A DNA stretch of 64,000 bases from Campylorhamphus procurvoides (Eukaryota; Chordata; Aves; Passeriformes; Dendrocolaptidae): assembly GCA_013396655.1 (NCBI GenBank), contig WBMV01007372.1, positions 143,018 to 207,017 on the forward strand, read 5' to 3'. Numbering within the stretch: position 1 is the first letter of the stretch; each line of letters starts with the position of its first letter. Made by a program: the position numbers and the translations under genes. Shown here one piece after another: positions 11,971-24,409 of the stretch. The notes under the pieces were generated by a model. The model made no database searches. It had not been told where the DNA came from and saw only the letters and a list, made by a program, of their open reading frames with translations.

Positions 11971-12899
11971 AAACTGAGGCAGGTTTTGGGAGACAACTCT
12001 CAACCCCATGGCCCTCCAAGAGGCCCATCCAGGGGGAGATCCGTGTATCCCACGAGGGACAGCTCCAAGCCAACAACTTTCCCGATGAATTAAGGCCAGG
12101 GCGTCCATGGAGCTGTGCTGGTGGAAGGCAGCTTTGTTAAACCCAAATGAAAGCCAAAGCCCAGCTCCACTCAGCCCATTGTTCCCGGCCTCCTCTTAAT
12201 AGCTGTTGTCTCTCCTCCAGCCCTCCCAGGCTCCGCAGCTCAGCTGTGACTCTTTGTGCCTCCCTTTCCCTGCCTTCTGCTTCTGTTTGTCCTTTTGATC
12301 TCCACTTCTCAGCTTGTGTTTTCTGCCACGTCCCCCTCCCCCCACGCCTGATTTCCACTTTTATTAGGGTGCGAGGCAGCGGCTGGAGGAGGAACAATGC
12401 AGCAGGGCTGAAAAGGCTTTGAAGCTCAATTGGGTTGTTTACCCAGAGATTCCCCAATCTCCTCCTGAAATAAAATAGTGTTTTACCTCCACCACAGCTC
12501 TTGCTGTTTAGTTTTAGTTGGAAGCATTCTAAGCAGCTGATGGTGTGGTAAGGGTATAAAAAGAGGAGCAAGAACACACGGGTGAGATCACTTAAAAAAT
12601 AAGAAAAATAACAATCAGACAACAGCACCTCCTCAAAGCCCATGGTTTTTTAAGAGAAATTATTCTGGAGTCCAGTTGTAAGGATTCTGTTGCTGCAAGG
12701 GCACGTTAAAGCTTCAACCAGCTCCCAAAATTTCCTGTGAGTCAGCACATCAGTCTGGGTTTGATATAACTGTGCCTTCCTTCAACCCTGAGCAGGAACA
12801 ACAACGAGCTGCTTTCCCATCTCAGTTCCTTTAACTCCAAAGCATCCCTGCAATTAACACATGCTCCTTCGAGCTTAAATACTCAAACCCTTCACAGAA
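11971..12899. other. Unique stretch, possible conserved block at 12170-12480
   Basis: No repeat. 12170-12480 has an irregular, non-repetitive composition: CCCATTGTT (SOX-like) at its start, a pyrimidine-rich middle, and cttttattagggtgcgaggcagcgg and gaagctcaattgggttgttt near its end. I suspect constrained sequence but cannot test it. A 168-aa minus ORF spans it, with no recognisable domain. Confidence 0.35.
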
Positions 12900-13050
12900 A
12901 CCCAGGCTCACTGAAGTTTGGAAAAGACCTTCAAAGCCCACTGAGTCCAACCTGTGCCTGATCCCCAGCTCATCACCCAGAGCAGAGTCATTCCTTGGAC
13001 ACCTCCAAGGATGGGACTCCATCACCTCCTTTCAAGCTGGGCAACTTGGA
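12900..13050 (-). mobile_element. CR1-related LINE 3' fragment, older subfamily
   Basis: Antisense: gaagtttggaaaagaccttcaaagcccactgagtccaacctg, then gacacctccaaggatgggactccatcacctcc. This ttggaaaagacc...gagtccaacc type recurs at 30680, 45882, 48884 and 55895. No intact octamers remain. Confidence 0.75.
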
Positions 13051-16000
13051 GCAAGTGCCAAAGTCCCACCAGGCAGGACCCCCACCCACCCCAGCTCACA
13101 GCCAGACCTCCCCCATGAGCAGCATCATCTCCCAGGGCTGATCCTGGCACTGGGTAACACCATTTATAAATTAAGAGGCAGGAGAGGAGATAAAACCAAA
13201 ACACCGTGAGCCATGGAGATAAGATTTGAGTTCCTTGGTTCGTTCCCACCCAGACTCACACCCTGCTGTGGCAGGATGAGCACGGGGAGGGGTCCTTGGG
13301 TGCCCACAGCCATGGGCAGGGCTGAGAGCCTGGCACTGCCTGGGGTAGAGTGCCAACAAGCAGCAAAACACCCCCAAAACATCACGAATTCCTGAGCTGG
13401 GTTAGTCACCAGCAGCCAACTCCATCCCCAGGATGGCCAATGCTCCCTGGGGAGGGGACACTAACACAGCAAGAGGGGAAAGGCAGGGACAGACTAAGGT
13501 TTGCACCTCCAACCAGTCACAAGCATCAGTCTTGAGCAGAAATAAACAGAATAATTCAGGAGAAGGGCCCATGAGCACCCCAGGAACACAAGAACCACGA
13601 GCTGACCCCACACTCCCACTGCCAGCACCGACTGCTGCAGCCTCAACACTGAGCTAAAATAAATTAAACCTCACCAAAACCTCAGGCAAAAGGCACAATT
13701 ATGTTTTTTTCATTACAGACAGGTAAATTTTCAAGCTGACTGACCACACAAAGAAAGCATAAAAGCAGCTGAGGCTGAATGATGCTGCTCTGAGCATGAG
13801 CTGTGAACTCTGTTGTTTGGAATTCAGGATTGGTAGGCTATGGAGCAGGTTTGGGAGCTGCTGATCAATGACTGAAATGAAAGATGATGCTTTCCACGAG
13901 GTACAGAGAGAGCAGAGATTAACCATGCACATCACATCCCTCCCCATACAGGTTTATTTCCTTACCATCACTATGTTCTAAATAATTTAAGGCAATACTA
14001 AACAGAGCATCGTTTTAAGCAAAGAGCTGTTCTTTTTATGGAATGAAATCTTTTTAGGTGAAGAAAATCTACCTGCAAATCCTGCAGCTCAACACAGGCC
14101 TCCTCCTCTAAAGAACATGGGAAATGAGGGTGCTCAGGAGCTCCCCAAGCAGAACTGCTCAGCCCAGGCTTGGCTACCTTGGCCTTGTCTGGCTAAGGGG
14201 AAGTGAGAAATTCAAGCAAAAATCAAATTATGGTAGTGCTTCAAATGAAATATCTCACAGCCTACCATGAAATAGCTCTGGCCATCAGATATTTGCCAAA
14301 TTTTCCCAAAAAGAGTTCTAGAAACCTGAATAGCACCCATCGACCCACTGCTGATCTCACTCCAAACTCAACTCCAGGAGGTCAGGGCTGAAGGCCCAGG
14401 GATGACCCAACAACAGACCAATGACCAGCTTGGACTTTGCTCACACAACTGCAGTATTTGACCTAAATTCTTTTTAAAAAGGTGGAAAGGAGCCCTGTCC
14501 CTCCTCCAGCACACACTGGGGCAGTGACCAACATGCAGAGAGGCCTGAAAGCCCCTGCACTGAACAGACCTTGGACCTCTGGCCTCCCCAGCTCTCAGAA
14601 ACACCAACTCCACCTCTCAGGACACAGAGCACCTCGGTCTGAGCCTTGAAAAGCTCCAAAGGAGGAAATCCACAACCTGTGGGTGGCCAAGGCACATTCC
14701 TTACTCCTCCTGGAGCCTGGCTGTGCCTCTCACTACTCCCAAGTTCGTTGGACACTCATTTCTCCTTTACTCAGTGAACACTTTAAACAGGTTTTTAGGA
14801 TACAAATATGATTATGGCACTAGACCAGGCAGATTGCAGAAACAACAGGCAAGTGTTCCCAAATTCAAGCACGTGGACCACCCATATATGTTAAAACTAT
14901 GGAATGTTCATCAGAGCAGCAACTCCACAAGGTATGTCACCAACTGCTTTGAATTCCCCAAAAAGAAAACCAAGAGCTTCCCACGAGCTGTTTGAAAACA
15001 AATCTGTTGATAACTTAGAAATATTTTTCCAGTCACTACAACAAAACCCCTTCTACTTTGAGCAGCAGCAAGAGAAGCTCCCAGTGACAACAGGGGGGTT
15101 CAGTGCCAGGATCCCAGGTGTGCTGGTGGCCCTTTCCAAATTGTGCTGGCCCAAAAGACACAGATATCTCCTCAGTTCCCCAGCATGGTCCTGCCCCCCT
15201 CCTCCTCGAACCTCCTCAGCTGAGATGTGGCAACAGGGGGGGTTTGTGGCCTTCCAGAAATGGCTCCACCAGAGCAGCAACACCAACGTGGAGCTGGAAA
15301 AACCTCACCCACCTACCAAGCTGGTTCCCAGCTCCTGAAACTCAGCATGTCATCAGCTCCAGCTCCACAGAGTGATGCAGAGAGAGCTGAGGCTGCAGAA
15401 GGAAAAGCACCAAAGTGGTGGATGGCACTGGATCAGCAGTGGGGTGGGCTCAGCTCCTGGCTCCCTCCCTCCCTCCCCAGCAGGATGGATGGCTCAGAGG
15501 GGCTGTGACCAGCTCAAGAAGGAGCTCACCACATCCTAAAGCTCCATTTGAGAGGTTTCTCCTGAGAAGGATTAGGAATTATGGGCTGCAAAGGGAAGGA
15601 ACATCTGCTGGGGAGCAGGAGCCATCCGGGCTCACGGGAAGGGAAATCCTCTGTGGCCCTTCCATGGTGAGCAGAGCAAGCCCTGGCAGCGAGGGAGAGC
15701 TGATCACGGGCTGACATCAAAGCACAGAACACCCACAGCAGGTTTTTTGGGTAAATGATTCTTCCTGGCACGTGAGAGACAGCAGCTAAACCCCTGATCA
15801 GCTGGCAAAGGGGGTTAGGTGGGTTTGGGACAGGGATCAGTGGATGGGAACTGAGTTCAGCCCACAGGGTCACACTCAGCTGAGCCTGAGCATGAACAGT
15901 TTTGTAACACCCTTTGGAACTCATAATTTAATTTTTTAGACAAGGATGTGAAATGCTCACTGTTCACTGCCAGTCATGCAGGTGAGCAATTGCAAACACA

Positions 16001-16467
16001 CCACTGAATTTCCAAGGCAATTTTTCAAGGTCTCTTTCCACGTCTACAAAGAGAGCATTCCTGCCTGCACTTGGTATCTCCCTGTTTTCCCCAGCTCAAA
16101 GGCTGAAAAAAGCAAGCCTAAAAAAAGCAATCACGACACTGAACCAGCCGACTCCATCCAAACTGTTTCTAAACACCTACTCAGGCAAACCTGTGCAAGA
16201 GGGGAGCAAACCACGATCTGCACACTCAGCTGGCTGCTCACCTTCTCCCTGCACAGCCCAAAAGCTCCCAACCAGCCCTGAGGCTGCAGGAGCTGCTGCT
16301 GGCTCCACTCAGGGATTGATTCTGTTTTATTAGGATGGGGTAAATGAACAGCAGCAACTGTGGGATCAGAGGGGTGTTTGCAGGGAGCCCCCAGCACAAA
16401 GGCACTTCCCAAAGGCCGGGCCGAGGGCAGCCGTCACACACCATGTGTCCTCCAGCAGACCCTGTCT
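13051..16467. other. Unique non-coding stretch
   Basis: No recognised repeats. 13690-14300 is A/T-richer and may hold old unique sequence. 14700-15060 is also AT-rich. 15160-15520 is GC-rich with ctccctccctccctcccc at about 15463-15479. None of the ORFs (up to 144 aa) shows a known motif. Confidence 0.5.
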
Positions 16468-16501
16468 GGAGGGAGGGAGGGAGGGAGGAAAGGAGGGAGG
16501 G
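16468..16501 (+). repeat. GGGA microsatellite with G-quadruplex motif
   Basis: GGGAGGGAGGGAGGG at 16471-16485 gives four G3 runs separated by single A loops, a canonical intramolecular G-quadruplex. Two more GGG runs follow at about 16495-16501. A G4 on the plus strand could affect replication or transcription. This is inferred from the motif alone. Confidence 0.85.
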
Positions 16502-16603
16502 CTGGAGCTGCTCCTCGCTCGGGGAAGCCAGATGCGAGGCCTGGCACTGACGCCAGCAGCCAGGCTATTTTTACTAACCAATGGATGCGGTGCCAGAGCA
16601 GGA

Positions 16604-16747
16604 GCAGGAGCTGGAGCTGCCTCTCCTCTCCTCTCCCAAACATCCGACCCAGGCTGGAGGGATCCAGAGAGCAGGAGCTGGAGCTGCCTCTCCTCTCCTC
16701 TCCCAGCTCAGCTCAGCACGCTCAGCCAGGCTGGAGGGATCCAGAGA
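16604..16747. repeat. Imperfect ~70-bp tandem duplication
   Basis: Copy 1 (16604-16670) and copy 2 (16671-16747) both run from gcaggagctggagctgcctc through a TCTCC-rich tract to ggctggagggatccagaga. They differ mainly in the middle (aaacatccgaccca versus gctcagctcagcacgctcagcca). The block lies about 100 bp after the G-quadruplex repeat, so the locality looks prone to slippage. Confidence 0.85.
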
Positions 16748-17872
16748 CCCCCACACCCACTGCTGCTGGACCCAGAGGGGATTCAGGCACCATCCACACA
16801 GCCTCCAAACCCAAATTCCCCATCAGAATCCACAGAAGAATCCATTAAATCAGTTAGAGTAGCCTGAATCCTCTGATCTGAATCATTCCCTGCCAGCCAT
16901 GGTGACACCCCAAGCCCTTCCCAAGGTCAGCTCCCTCCTTGGACAGGTCAACTGCACACACCAAATCCCATTTGGAAAAAATGGCAAGACAATAAAAGTT
17001 TAACTCGAGTACATTCACATTATTCTGTGCACATTGCTGGTTTTGACCAGGCTTTCAAAGGCTTTGCAGTTTCTGGAAGCTGAATGCCAGGAATACCTGC
17101 TGGAATTATCAGAGCAACACCAGCCTTCCTAGTGCTCTCTCCATTTTCTCAGGCTTCCTTCCTGGCTTCCTTCCAGTATTCCCATCTCTTACAGAAGATC
17201 CTGTTTTCCTTCATCGTCTGGGTTGTCTCCTCCTCTTCCTTCTCATTGCCACCCACTCGTTTTTTCATCTTTCCCAATATTGTATTTGCTGCATCCCCTC
17301 TCCCCGTGCCCAGAGCTGGGGATGAGATGTGCTGCACATCCTCCTGTCCAGGCTAACACCCAGGTCAGGAGTTGTTTTCCCTCACCCACCCCCTGACTGA
17401 GCATGAGGCTTCTCTCCCTCCCTCGAGCACCTCCATGCTGGGAAACATCCTGACACAGCCCCACAAATCCAGCACTGCCCCAGACCCAGGAAACAGAGTT
17501 TGCTGAGAGAAGCAACACAAGCAGAGAGCTGACTGAGCCTTTCCCTTTCCTCCTTTCCCTCCCCCAGCCCTGACTGAGGAAGTCACACACAACAGACAGC
17601 TCCTGCCAGCCTCCTCCACGCTGGTCCCACTGCAAGACCTCCAGGACCATCAAATCCAACATCCGACTGAATCCCACCATGCCCACTAAACCATATCCCA
17701 AAGGCCAGTTGTTTTTAGAACTCTTGCAGGGATGGGAGTGTGTTAAGAGGACAAGAAGACTTAAAGCAAACACATACAACACAAAGTAACACTTTGCTAA
17801 CTCCCTTAAACCCTTACTGGTCCAGTTTCCAAGGGTCACCAGTGGGCTGCAGCAGGACCAGAGTGTTCATTT
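16748..17872. other. Unique non-coding stretch
   Basis: 16850-17100 is AT-richer. 17100-17330 is pyrimidine-rich on the plus strand. Nothing resembles a known repeat or exon. A 198-aa minus ORF (17243-17839) has no recognisable domain. Confidence 0.45.
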
Positions 17873-18012
17873 GCCACAGAACCATGGACTGGTTTGGGTT
17901 GGAAGAGACCTTAAAGCTCATCTTGTTCCACCCCCTCTGACAGGCAGGGACATTTTCCACTAGGTCAGGTTGCTCCAAGTCCCATCCAACCTCACCTAAG
18001 ATGCTTCCATCC
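17873..18012 (-). mobile_element. CR1 LINE 3' end, short
   Basis: Antisense: cagaaccatggactggtttgggttggaagagacc, ccaccccctctgacaggcagggacattttccactaggtcaggttgctccaagtcccatccaacc. It loses similarity after about 18000. Around 140 bp remain. Confidence 0.88.
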
Positions 18013-18120
18013 AGAAATCTGCTCCAGAAACCCCTTCCCCACAATCCCTCCCTTCACTACTCATCCTTCACTCCACTGATGACTCCCCCTCCATTTCCCA
18101 GGCTGCAGGAGCCAACTGGG

Positions 18121-18244
18121 ACACTGCTGTCCCCTCACTCACCCCCTGCCACCAGCAGGCTGGGATGGAGCATCCTGCCAGGACGCTGCTGTCCCCTCAC
18201 TCACCCCCTGCCACCAGCAGGCTGCGATGGAGCATCCTGCTCCA
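18121..18244. repeat. 62-bp tandem duplication, two copies
   Basis: 18121-18182 and 18183-18244 are nearly identical (acactgctgtcccctcactc... versus acgctgctgtcccctcactc..., both through agcaggctg[g/c]gatggagcatcctgc). Only about two bases differ before the end, so this is a recent local duplication. Each copy includes a ctcactcaccccctg segment. Confidence 0.92.
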
Positions 18245-19594
18245 CATTCCAGGGGTTGCCAGCAGTGAACACCCGAGTGGCTGCTGTGCTGATGCTGCAG
18301 TTGCCACTCATGAAATACGATAATGCAGCCCTTAAAGTGACACGGAGCCGAGCACAACCAGGGGTCACTCCCACAGCCAGCAGAGAACATGGACAGGCTC
18401 CTCTCTCCACTCTTTCCTAATGCAACAGCCAACTGAAATCTGCTTTTGCCTTTACCCAGGGCAAGATAGAAATGTCAAGATCTCCCAAACCATGAGGAAT
18501 TTTAAATTTTATTGAAATTATAACTACTAGGAAACAGCTTATGATAATCCTTGTGTTTTCCAAGGCCTGGACTTGGCCTTGGCTATTGCCTCCACCGAAC
18601 TTTAATCTGGCATTTATTTATAATTCTGGGCTGTACTTCTACTTAATTATCAGAACAACAAAATTATTGTCATGTTGTTGTGTCTTCTTTAAGACGGAGG
18701 CACATGCAAAAACCACAGGATTCTCCTACAGTAAAGCTTAAAGACCAACATAAAGACCAGTTGCATGCAAGGTTTTGTGACATCCCCAGGCAGCAGAGCA
18801 GAACCCCAAACAGAAGGTTTCCTCAGAAAAGAAACCTGGAACAAGAACCAAGTTATTCCTGCAAATGTGAGCAGGGAGCTGCTCAGCTCTAGCAGGGATC
18901 TCGGTGCACCCTCTGCTTGGGATCAGCTCAAGCCCACCTGGGCCTGTGGCCAATCCCCCCAGTCCTCCAAAAGCTCTTTTCTCCCCCCGTGTTCTCCTCA
19001 CCCCCTTTTATATTTAACCCAGATAAGGGTGCTGTGAGTGACAGCAGCATCGCCGCTCTGGAAGCAATCTGTCTTCCCGTCTCATTTCACATGGGAAGCC
19101 CATCCATGGGCAGGGCCAGGAGCCCGGCACACAAGGGGACATTGTCCCCCCTGAATGACAAACAGCTCTGTGAGGCCCAGGCTGGAAAGCGCATCCGACA
19201 GGTGCAGGGAAGCTTGGAAAATGGGTTTGGGGACGAGTTCATTCCTGGGGAGAATGTCCAGGGAATGCCAACAATAGGCTGGGAGGAGGAGAGAGGGTGG
19301 GGATGGCAGGGGGGGGCTCTGTGCTTGGCCCCTCTTCCCCAGTTCTCCCACCACACACACGGGTTATGTCTCCATCAGGACATCACTTCTAATGGCAAAC
19401 CTGGGTTTACAGAGCTCCAAACCCAGATCAGATGAAGAACAGCAACACACAGGCACGGCTTCCAAACCCAAAGCTCATCTCAAGGAATCAAATTCACTGC
19501 CTGACCATGATGAAGCACAGAAAGCATCTGTAGGGAGGGGAAAATCCCTTCACCCCAAAGGCAGAGCAGCCTCACAGCACAACACTGGCTCTTT
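18245..19594. other. Unique non-coding stretch, AT-rich core at 18480-18760
   Basis: No repeat. 18480-18760 is AT-rich (aaattttattgaaattataac; catttatttataattctg) and repeat-free, so it may be an old constrained segment. The remainder is GC-moderate with only short chance ORFs. Confidence 0.45.
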
Positions 19595-19842
19595 TCAGCA
19601 GTGCCCAGCGACAGGACAAGGAGAAACAGCCATGAACTAAACCACAAGAAGTTCCACCTCAACATGAAGAAGAACTTCTTTCCATGGAGGGTGGCAGAGC
19701 CCTGGGACAGCTGCCCAGGGAGGGTGTGGAGTCTCCCTCTCTGGAGGCATCCCAGACCCACCTGCTGCAGGTGACCCTGCCTTGGACTGGATGATCTCCA
19801 GAGGTCCCTTCCAAACCCAACTATTCTGTGATTCTCTGACTC
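19595..19842 (+). mobile_element. CR1 LINE 3' end, third subfamily
   Basis: Sense copy of the widespread avian CR1 type: cagtgcccagcgacaggacaagg, then agttccacctcaacatgaagaagaacttctttcc, then ggatgatctccagaggtccc. The terminus is ttccaaacccaactattctgtgattctctga. The subfamily also appears, inverted, at 58698-58945. Confidence 0.93.
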
Positions 19843-21617
19843 CTGGCTCCATTTGATCCACTTTCCCTATCCAAGGGATTTTTAAGTCCCTAACACAAAG
19901 CCCAGGTAACTGCCAGGACTTGTCCCTGTTCCAGACAGGTGACCCCACCATGGCACACCAAAACCCACATGAGCTCTGCTGCCGTCACACCACTGACTTA
20001 TTCAGCCACCTTAACCTTTTTAGTCATGTTTTTAAATATGCACCAAGTGGCTCATTCAACAGCAAGCACAGAGCCAAGACACTGAAAACCACAGCTGGTG
20101 TTTAATAACTGCACCACCTTTAAAGACCCCTTTTAATCAACTTTTAGCTCCTCATCACACCCAAGGTTTCACCCAAAAGCACCACCACATCAAACTGCTC
20201 CACCCACCTCAGCAACCTGCCACACTTGCACACCAGAGCAGGGAGCTCATTCCGATGGAAACAAACACAGCCAGACAAAAAGCTCTCCTTTTTTAAGAAA
20301 AATGAAAATAAAACTTGCTGTTTCTCCTCCAGGTCTGACAGGCCCACGAGCAGCTGGGCCGGCACAGCCGATGGGAAGCATTTAGGTCTGGACTGCAGCA
20401 GAAGGAGCTCACATGGAATATCATTTTTAATGGGTTTAGAGAAAACTAAGACTAATAACAGAAATTCCAACATGCAGAAAAGGTCTCAATTCCCTGCACC
20501 GCAATAAATGTATTTTTACATCCAACATTTAAGCAGGAATCAGATAGAGAAAGCAGCCTGGAATGGGATGTTTGCCATGAGAGCCACATGGGAAGGGCAC
20601 GGGGCGATCCCTGCAGCCGCCCCAGGAGCAGGAACGTGTCGGAGCAGCTGCCCTGACTCAGGTACCACAGCCAGGAGGAAGGAGATCCAAGTGGGAAGGG
20701 CCAGGATCCACCCAGGCAGCTCCTCAGCCCTCGGCACCACACGGTAGGTACAGCTGGGTCGGCAGCTCTTGAACTGAAATCACTGCAAAGCAGCTCTGCC
20801 TTGGAGAAAATAAATAAATAAAAACCCACCCCACTGCTGCCAGATGTGAAACATTCCTCCAGTCTGGTTTCCTGGAGGCAGCAGGAAGGGAGGCTGCGAC
20901 CACCTCGCCCCGTGTGTGTCTGGGTCACTCCCACTCAGCTCCAAGCATTCCCTCTCTGCAGGGAATGATCCTCTCCAGGGTTCCCAGAGCCCAGCAGGGT
21001 GGCCAAGGTGTCCCAAATCCCTGAGGGAAATGGTATCACACCTGCATGAGGACAAGGTGCTCATGTGCCCTTCCTCTTCCAGCTGCTCCTCAGGGAAACC
21101 TGCTGGGACCTCTCTTCCAGCCAGGAGAGTTCTGGACAGCAAACACAGCCCCTCCACACCAGCACTTCCCAGAGACCAGCCTCGAGTCAGGGGGTTCAGG
21201 CAGTGACCACCCCACACACCTGGGAGGTGCCAGTGCAAGGAGGGTGCTCCAGACACGACCACACCTCCCACTTCACCTCCAGGACTTGACTCAAACCCAT
21301 CCCTGTGACACCACCATGTCACACACAGACCTGCCCTCAGCTCTCATAAGCTGTAGATGCACCACTACACTCCCCAAGGAATTTTTCCACAACACACAAC
21401 ATTCCCTGAGCAGCTTTTCTAAAATCCATAATTGTATTCCCCGAGCAGTTTTTCAACAACACCTCTGCAACGTCTGGTGACCAGTTTGGATTTCTACACG
21501 ATTTTCACAGCTATGAAGATCCATCATTTACAGACAACTCCACGGAAAGTCGTCTTAAAATGTTGTTTCCTTCCGAGCTGTCGCTCTGAGGAACCAAGTG
21601 GTTTGGGGAAGTTTCTT
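19843..21617. other. Unique non-coding stretch
   Basis: Contains a short (AAAT)n run at about 20807-20825. Apart from that I see no repeat or exon. The 180-aa minus ORF (20780-21322) and 160-aa minus ORF (20452-20934) have no recognisable motif and overlap each other. Confidence 0.45.
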
Positions 21618-21848
21618 TAACAGAATCATGGGATGGTTTGGGTTGGAAGGGACCTCAAAGCTCATCTTTTTCCATCCCCTGCCAGGAGCAGGGACACCCC
21701 CCAGTCGCCCAGGTTGCTCCAAGTCCTGTCCAACCTGGCCTTGGACACTTCCAGGGATCCAGGGGCAGCCACAGCTTCTCTGGGTACCCTGTGCCAGGGC
21801 CTGCCCACCCTCCCAGCCAACAATTCCTTCCCAAAATCCAGCTCCTAT
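21618..21848 (-). mobile_element. CR1 LINE 3' end
   Basis: Antisense: cagaatcatgggatggtttgggttggaagggacc. This is followed by the ccatcccctgccaggagcagggacacc block, ggacacttccagggatccaggggcagccacagcttctctggg and gtgccagggcctgcccaccctcccagcca. It is close in sequence to 35130-35548, with the same gggatccaggggcagcc variant. Confidence 0.93.
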
Positions 21849-22911
21849 GTTTGCACCCCATTACTGAACCCTAAGACAAGCTGGGGCCACAGCAGAGTGA
21901 CAATGACACCCACCAAGCAGAGGTGGCAATGAGTGACCAGCACTCGGGCTTGGGAGATCCATCCCATCAAGGCAAGAAAACAGAGCAGGTCTTAAAAACA
22001 AACAGAAGCCAAAGCTCATTTTCCCAGATTTTCCCCATCCCTCCCCTCAGCAGCTGGAATTGAACCCCCAGGGCTGCAGGGGGAGGACAGACCTGGAATC
22101 AACCACCCAGCTTTTGGGTTTTAGAGTCCTCCAACCCCCCAGTGAAGACACAGAAGCCACTTCTCAGAATAAAAGCACTTGCTCTTAAACCACAAGCATG
22201 TAACACTCCCCCATCCAGAAGAGAACACACAGCAGCTTTTTCCTGGCCCTCCTCCCAAAGAGCAGACAGGCCAGGAAGAGCCAACACCAAAATCCCCTCT
22301 TTTTCTCCGAGGAACAGCCTGTTGTGACCCCAGCTCTGACATCACCCCCCTCGCTGGGTGTGAGCACAGCGTTCTTGGGCTGAAACACATCCTTTCATGG
22401 GTGAGATTTAACCACATTTCCACCTGAAATACCATCCTCAGAAGCATCCAGACCAACCAGCTCCATAGCAATGCCTCCCAGGGAGGTGGGACACCGGAAC
22501 TGGTCAGGCTGGTTGCTATATAAAGTCTGCCTGGTTCTAGTTTTCATTAAAGATTAAAGTGAGTTCTAGCAAGGCTTAGGAAAAATACTGGAAGTCACCA
22601 GGAACAGGATTTTCCCTATCATGGGACTAATGAACACAGACATTCCCAGTGTGACAACTCCCCCAGGCCACGGTGGCAGAGGCATTTTGCACCTCCAGCT
22701 GCTTTCCCAGAGATGCTCCAACAGCCCCAGTGGGATGTGCAGGCAGGAGCTTCACCACGTGCCAAGTGGCACTTCCAAAGGCAGCTCCTGGTCCTGCCTA
22801 CAGCTTTGGGAGGATTCAACACAGAGTCAGCCTGGGGATTATCCAAAGTCTCAGATCCTGTACCCAATAAATGCCAGGTCAGCAAAGCTTTGCAGGGAAT
22901 GGAGTTCATGC
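21849..22911. other. Unique non-coding stretch
   Basis: No repeat or gene recognised. 22500-22620 is more AT-rich and includes a ctatataaag string (about 22516-22525) that resembles a TATA box. No supporting downstream transcript feature is visible. Confidence 0.4.
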
Positions 22912-23036
22912 AGTCATGGCATGGTTTGGGTGGGAAGGGACCTTAAACTCACCCAGTCCCACCCCCTGCCATGGGCAGGGATACCTTCCACTACCCCAGG
23001 TTGCCCCAAACCCCATCCAACCTGGCCTTGAGTTCT
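22912..23036 (-). mobile_element. CR1 LINE 3' end, short
   Basis: Antisense: gtcatggcatggtttgggtgggaagggacc, cccaccccctgccatgggcagggataccttccactaccccaggttgccccaaaccccatccaacctggccttga. It is abruptly truncated at about 23036. Confidence 0.9.
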
Positions 23037-23279
23037 GGGGTTTGAAGGACAACTCCCACACATCCATCTTCCACAACTTTCCTACCCCTCAACTCCACCC
23101 TCTCCCCCAGAACTTTGCTCTGAGCTGGGCAGAAGGAACAACTTCCCTGCTTTTCCTCTCCCAGGAGGTTTCCTGGTGACATGAAGCTCCTGGGGAGGCT
23201 CAGACTCAAAAGATTATTTTGTGCAGAACCAGCTGACATTTGCAAGAGTTTAAATATCAAAATTTCCTCCTCTGTAAAA

Positions 23280-24260
23280 ACTGAAAATAATACATAGTGA
23301 ACACATGACTTATCACTGGCATTTCACAGCTTGACTCAATCTCCAGTTCTCTTCACAACCCTCTGATTTAAAAACATGCTCCGAAAACCTGGGAAGTGCC
23401 CATTGCTTCCACACTGGAGTTGGATTAATTAATACATTCTGTGCAAAACATTGATATATTCTGACTATAGGTCTGAGATCCAAAGTCTGTCCTCCCCAGC
23501 AAATAATACTGCACTTAAAGGCACTTCTAAAATAATTTTAAGTCGCTTACAATATATTAAATATATTATTTAGAGATGTCAATGATGCTGCTCTTCCTCC
23601 CTGTACAAAATCACAACAGTGTTGAATTTCTGAACTAATCTCAGCATCAAATATTGAGGTTCTTTGACCCCACAGCACCACGGCCTCTGTGCTGCCCAGT
23701 TATTCACAGACTGTAACTCCCACAATCCTTCATTTCTTTAATTCTGGTTTAGGATACACTCCCCAGTAACTGCTAAAAAACCAAAACAAGGTTGTTTATG
23801 CCAGTAAAGTCAAACATTTGCTTTTGAAAGGAACATCCTTAAGCAGAATCACTGATTAATACAATTCCAATTGTATTTATTGTGTTATTTGCTGTTGTAT
23901 CACTTTCTTAATATGCATCTGCTAAGGAAAAAAACATTCTGCTTCTAATTACCAAAGACTTTTCATCAAAATAAAAGACGATTTTTCAAGCTAAATATTT
24001 AATTTATTTGAAAAGAAATGTTTCTAGAGGTGCCTCAAGTAAAAAATTGTTTAACATGTGTTGTACAGCCTTTCCAAACTCTTTTTATGGTCCTGGAGCA
24101 TGGCCACATTTGTGGAAAAAATGTAATGTTTCAGCTTCAATTTGTCTGTTATTTCAGTGGGATGTTGCAAAGCTCTTTAGGAGAGAAAGAGCCTTAGTTT
24201 GAGTCAGTTTTTCAATTAATATTTGAAAGAAAGCCCAATTTTTTTTAAACAGGAACTATT
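23280..24260. other. AT-rich, repeat-free block; candidate conserved non-coding DNA
   Basis: About 1 kb of AT-rich sequence without CR1 or simple repeats stands out from its GC-richer surroundings. It contains a perfect 9+9 inverted repeat at 23858-23877, an octamer-like ATATGCATCT near 23912, a homeodomain-type TAATTACC near 23945 and the FOX-like AAATATTTAATTTATTT stretch near 23993-24009. Ultraconserved developmental enhancers often look like this, but only cross-species alignment can show it. Confidence 0.35.
23858..23877. repeat. Perfect inverted repeat, 9-bp arms, 2-bp spacer
   Basis: AATACAATT-CC-AATTGTATT. The arms are exact reverse complements. It sits inside the AT-rich block. It is too short for a microRNA hairpin and more likely a dyad binding site or chance in AT-rich DNA. 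Confidence 0.8.
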
Positions 24261-24358
24261 TTACCATCCATGAAAGTCAACTTCCCTCATGCAGATCTCC
24301 TGCCTGAGATCCCTTCCCACAGACTCTGTTCAGGATCCCAAACTGGGGTTCAGGGGAT

Positions 24359-24409
24359 GGTACTGGGAGCACTGGGAGCAGGGGCACTGGGAGCACTGGG
24401 AGCAGCTCT
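24359..24409 (+). repeat. Short minisatellite of ACTGGGAGC units
   Basis: Five ACTGGGAGC-type units in about 50 bp, interrupted once by AGGGGC (tactgggagcactgggagcaggggcactgggagcactgggagcag). Confidence 0.9.

Noticed and set aside
22516..22525. TATA-like ctatataaag
   Set aside because: There is no CpG enrichment, initiator or downstream exon nearby, and such strings are frequent by chance.
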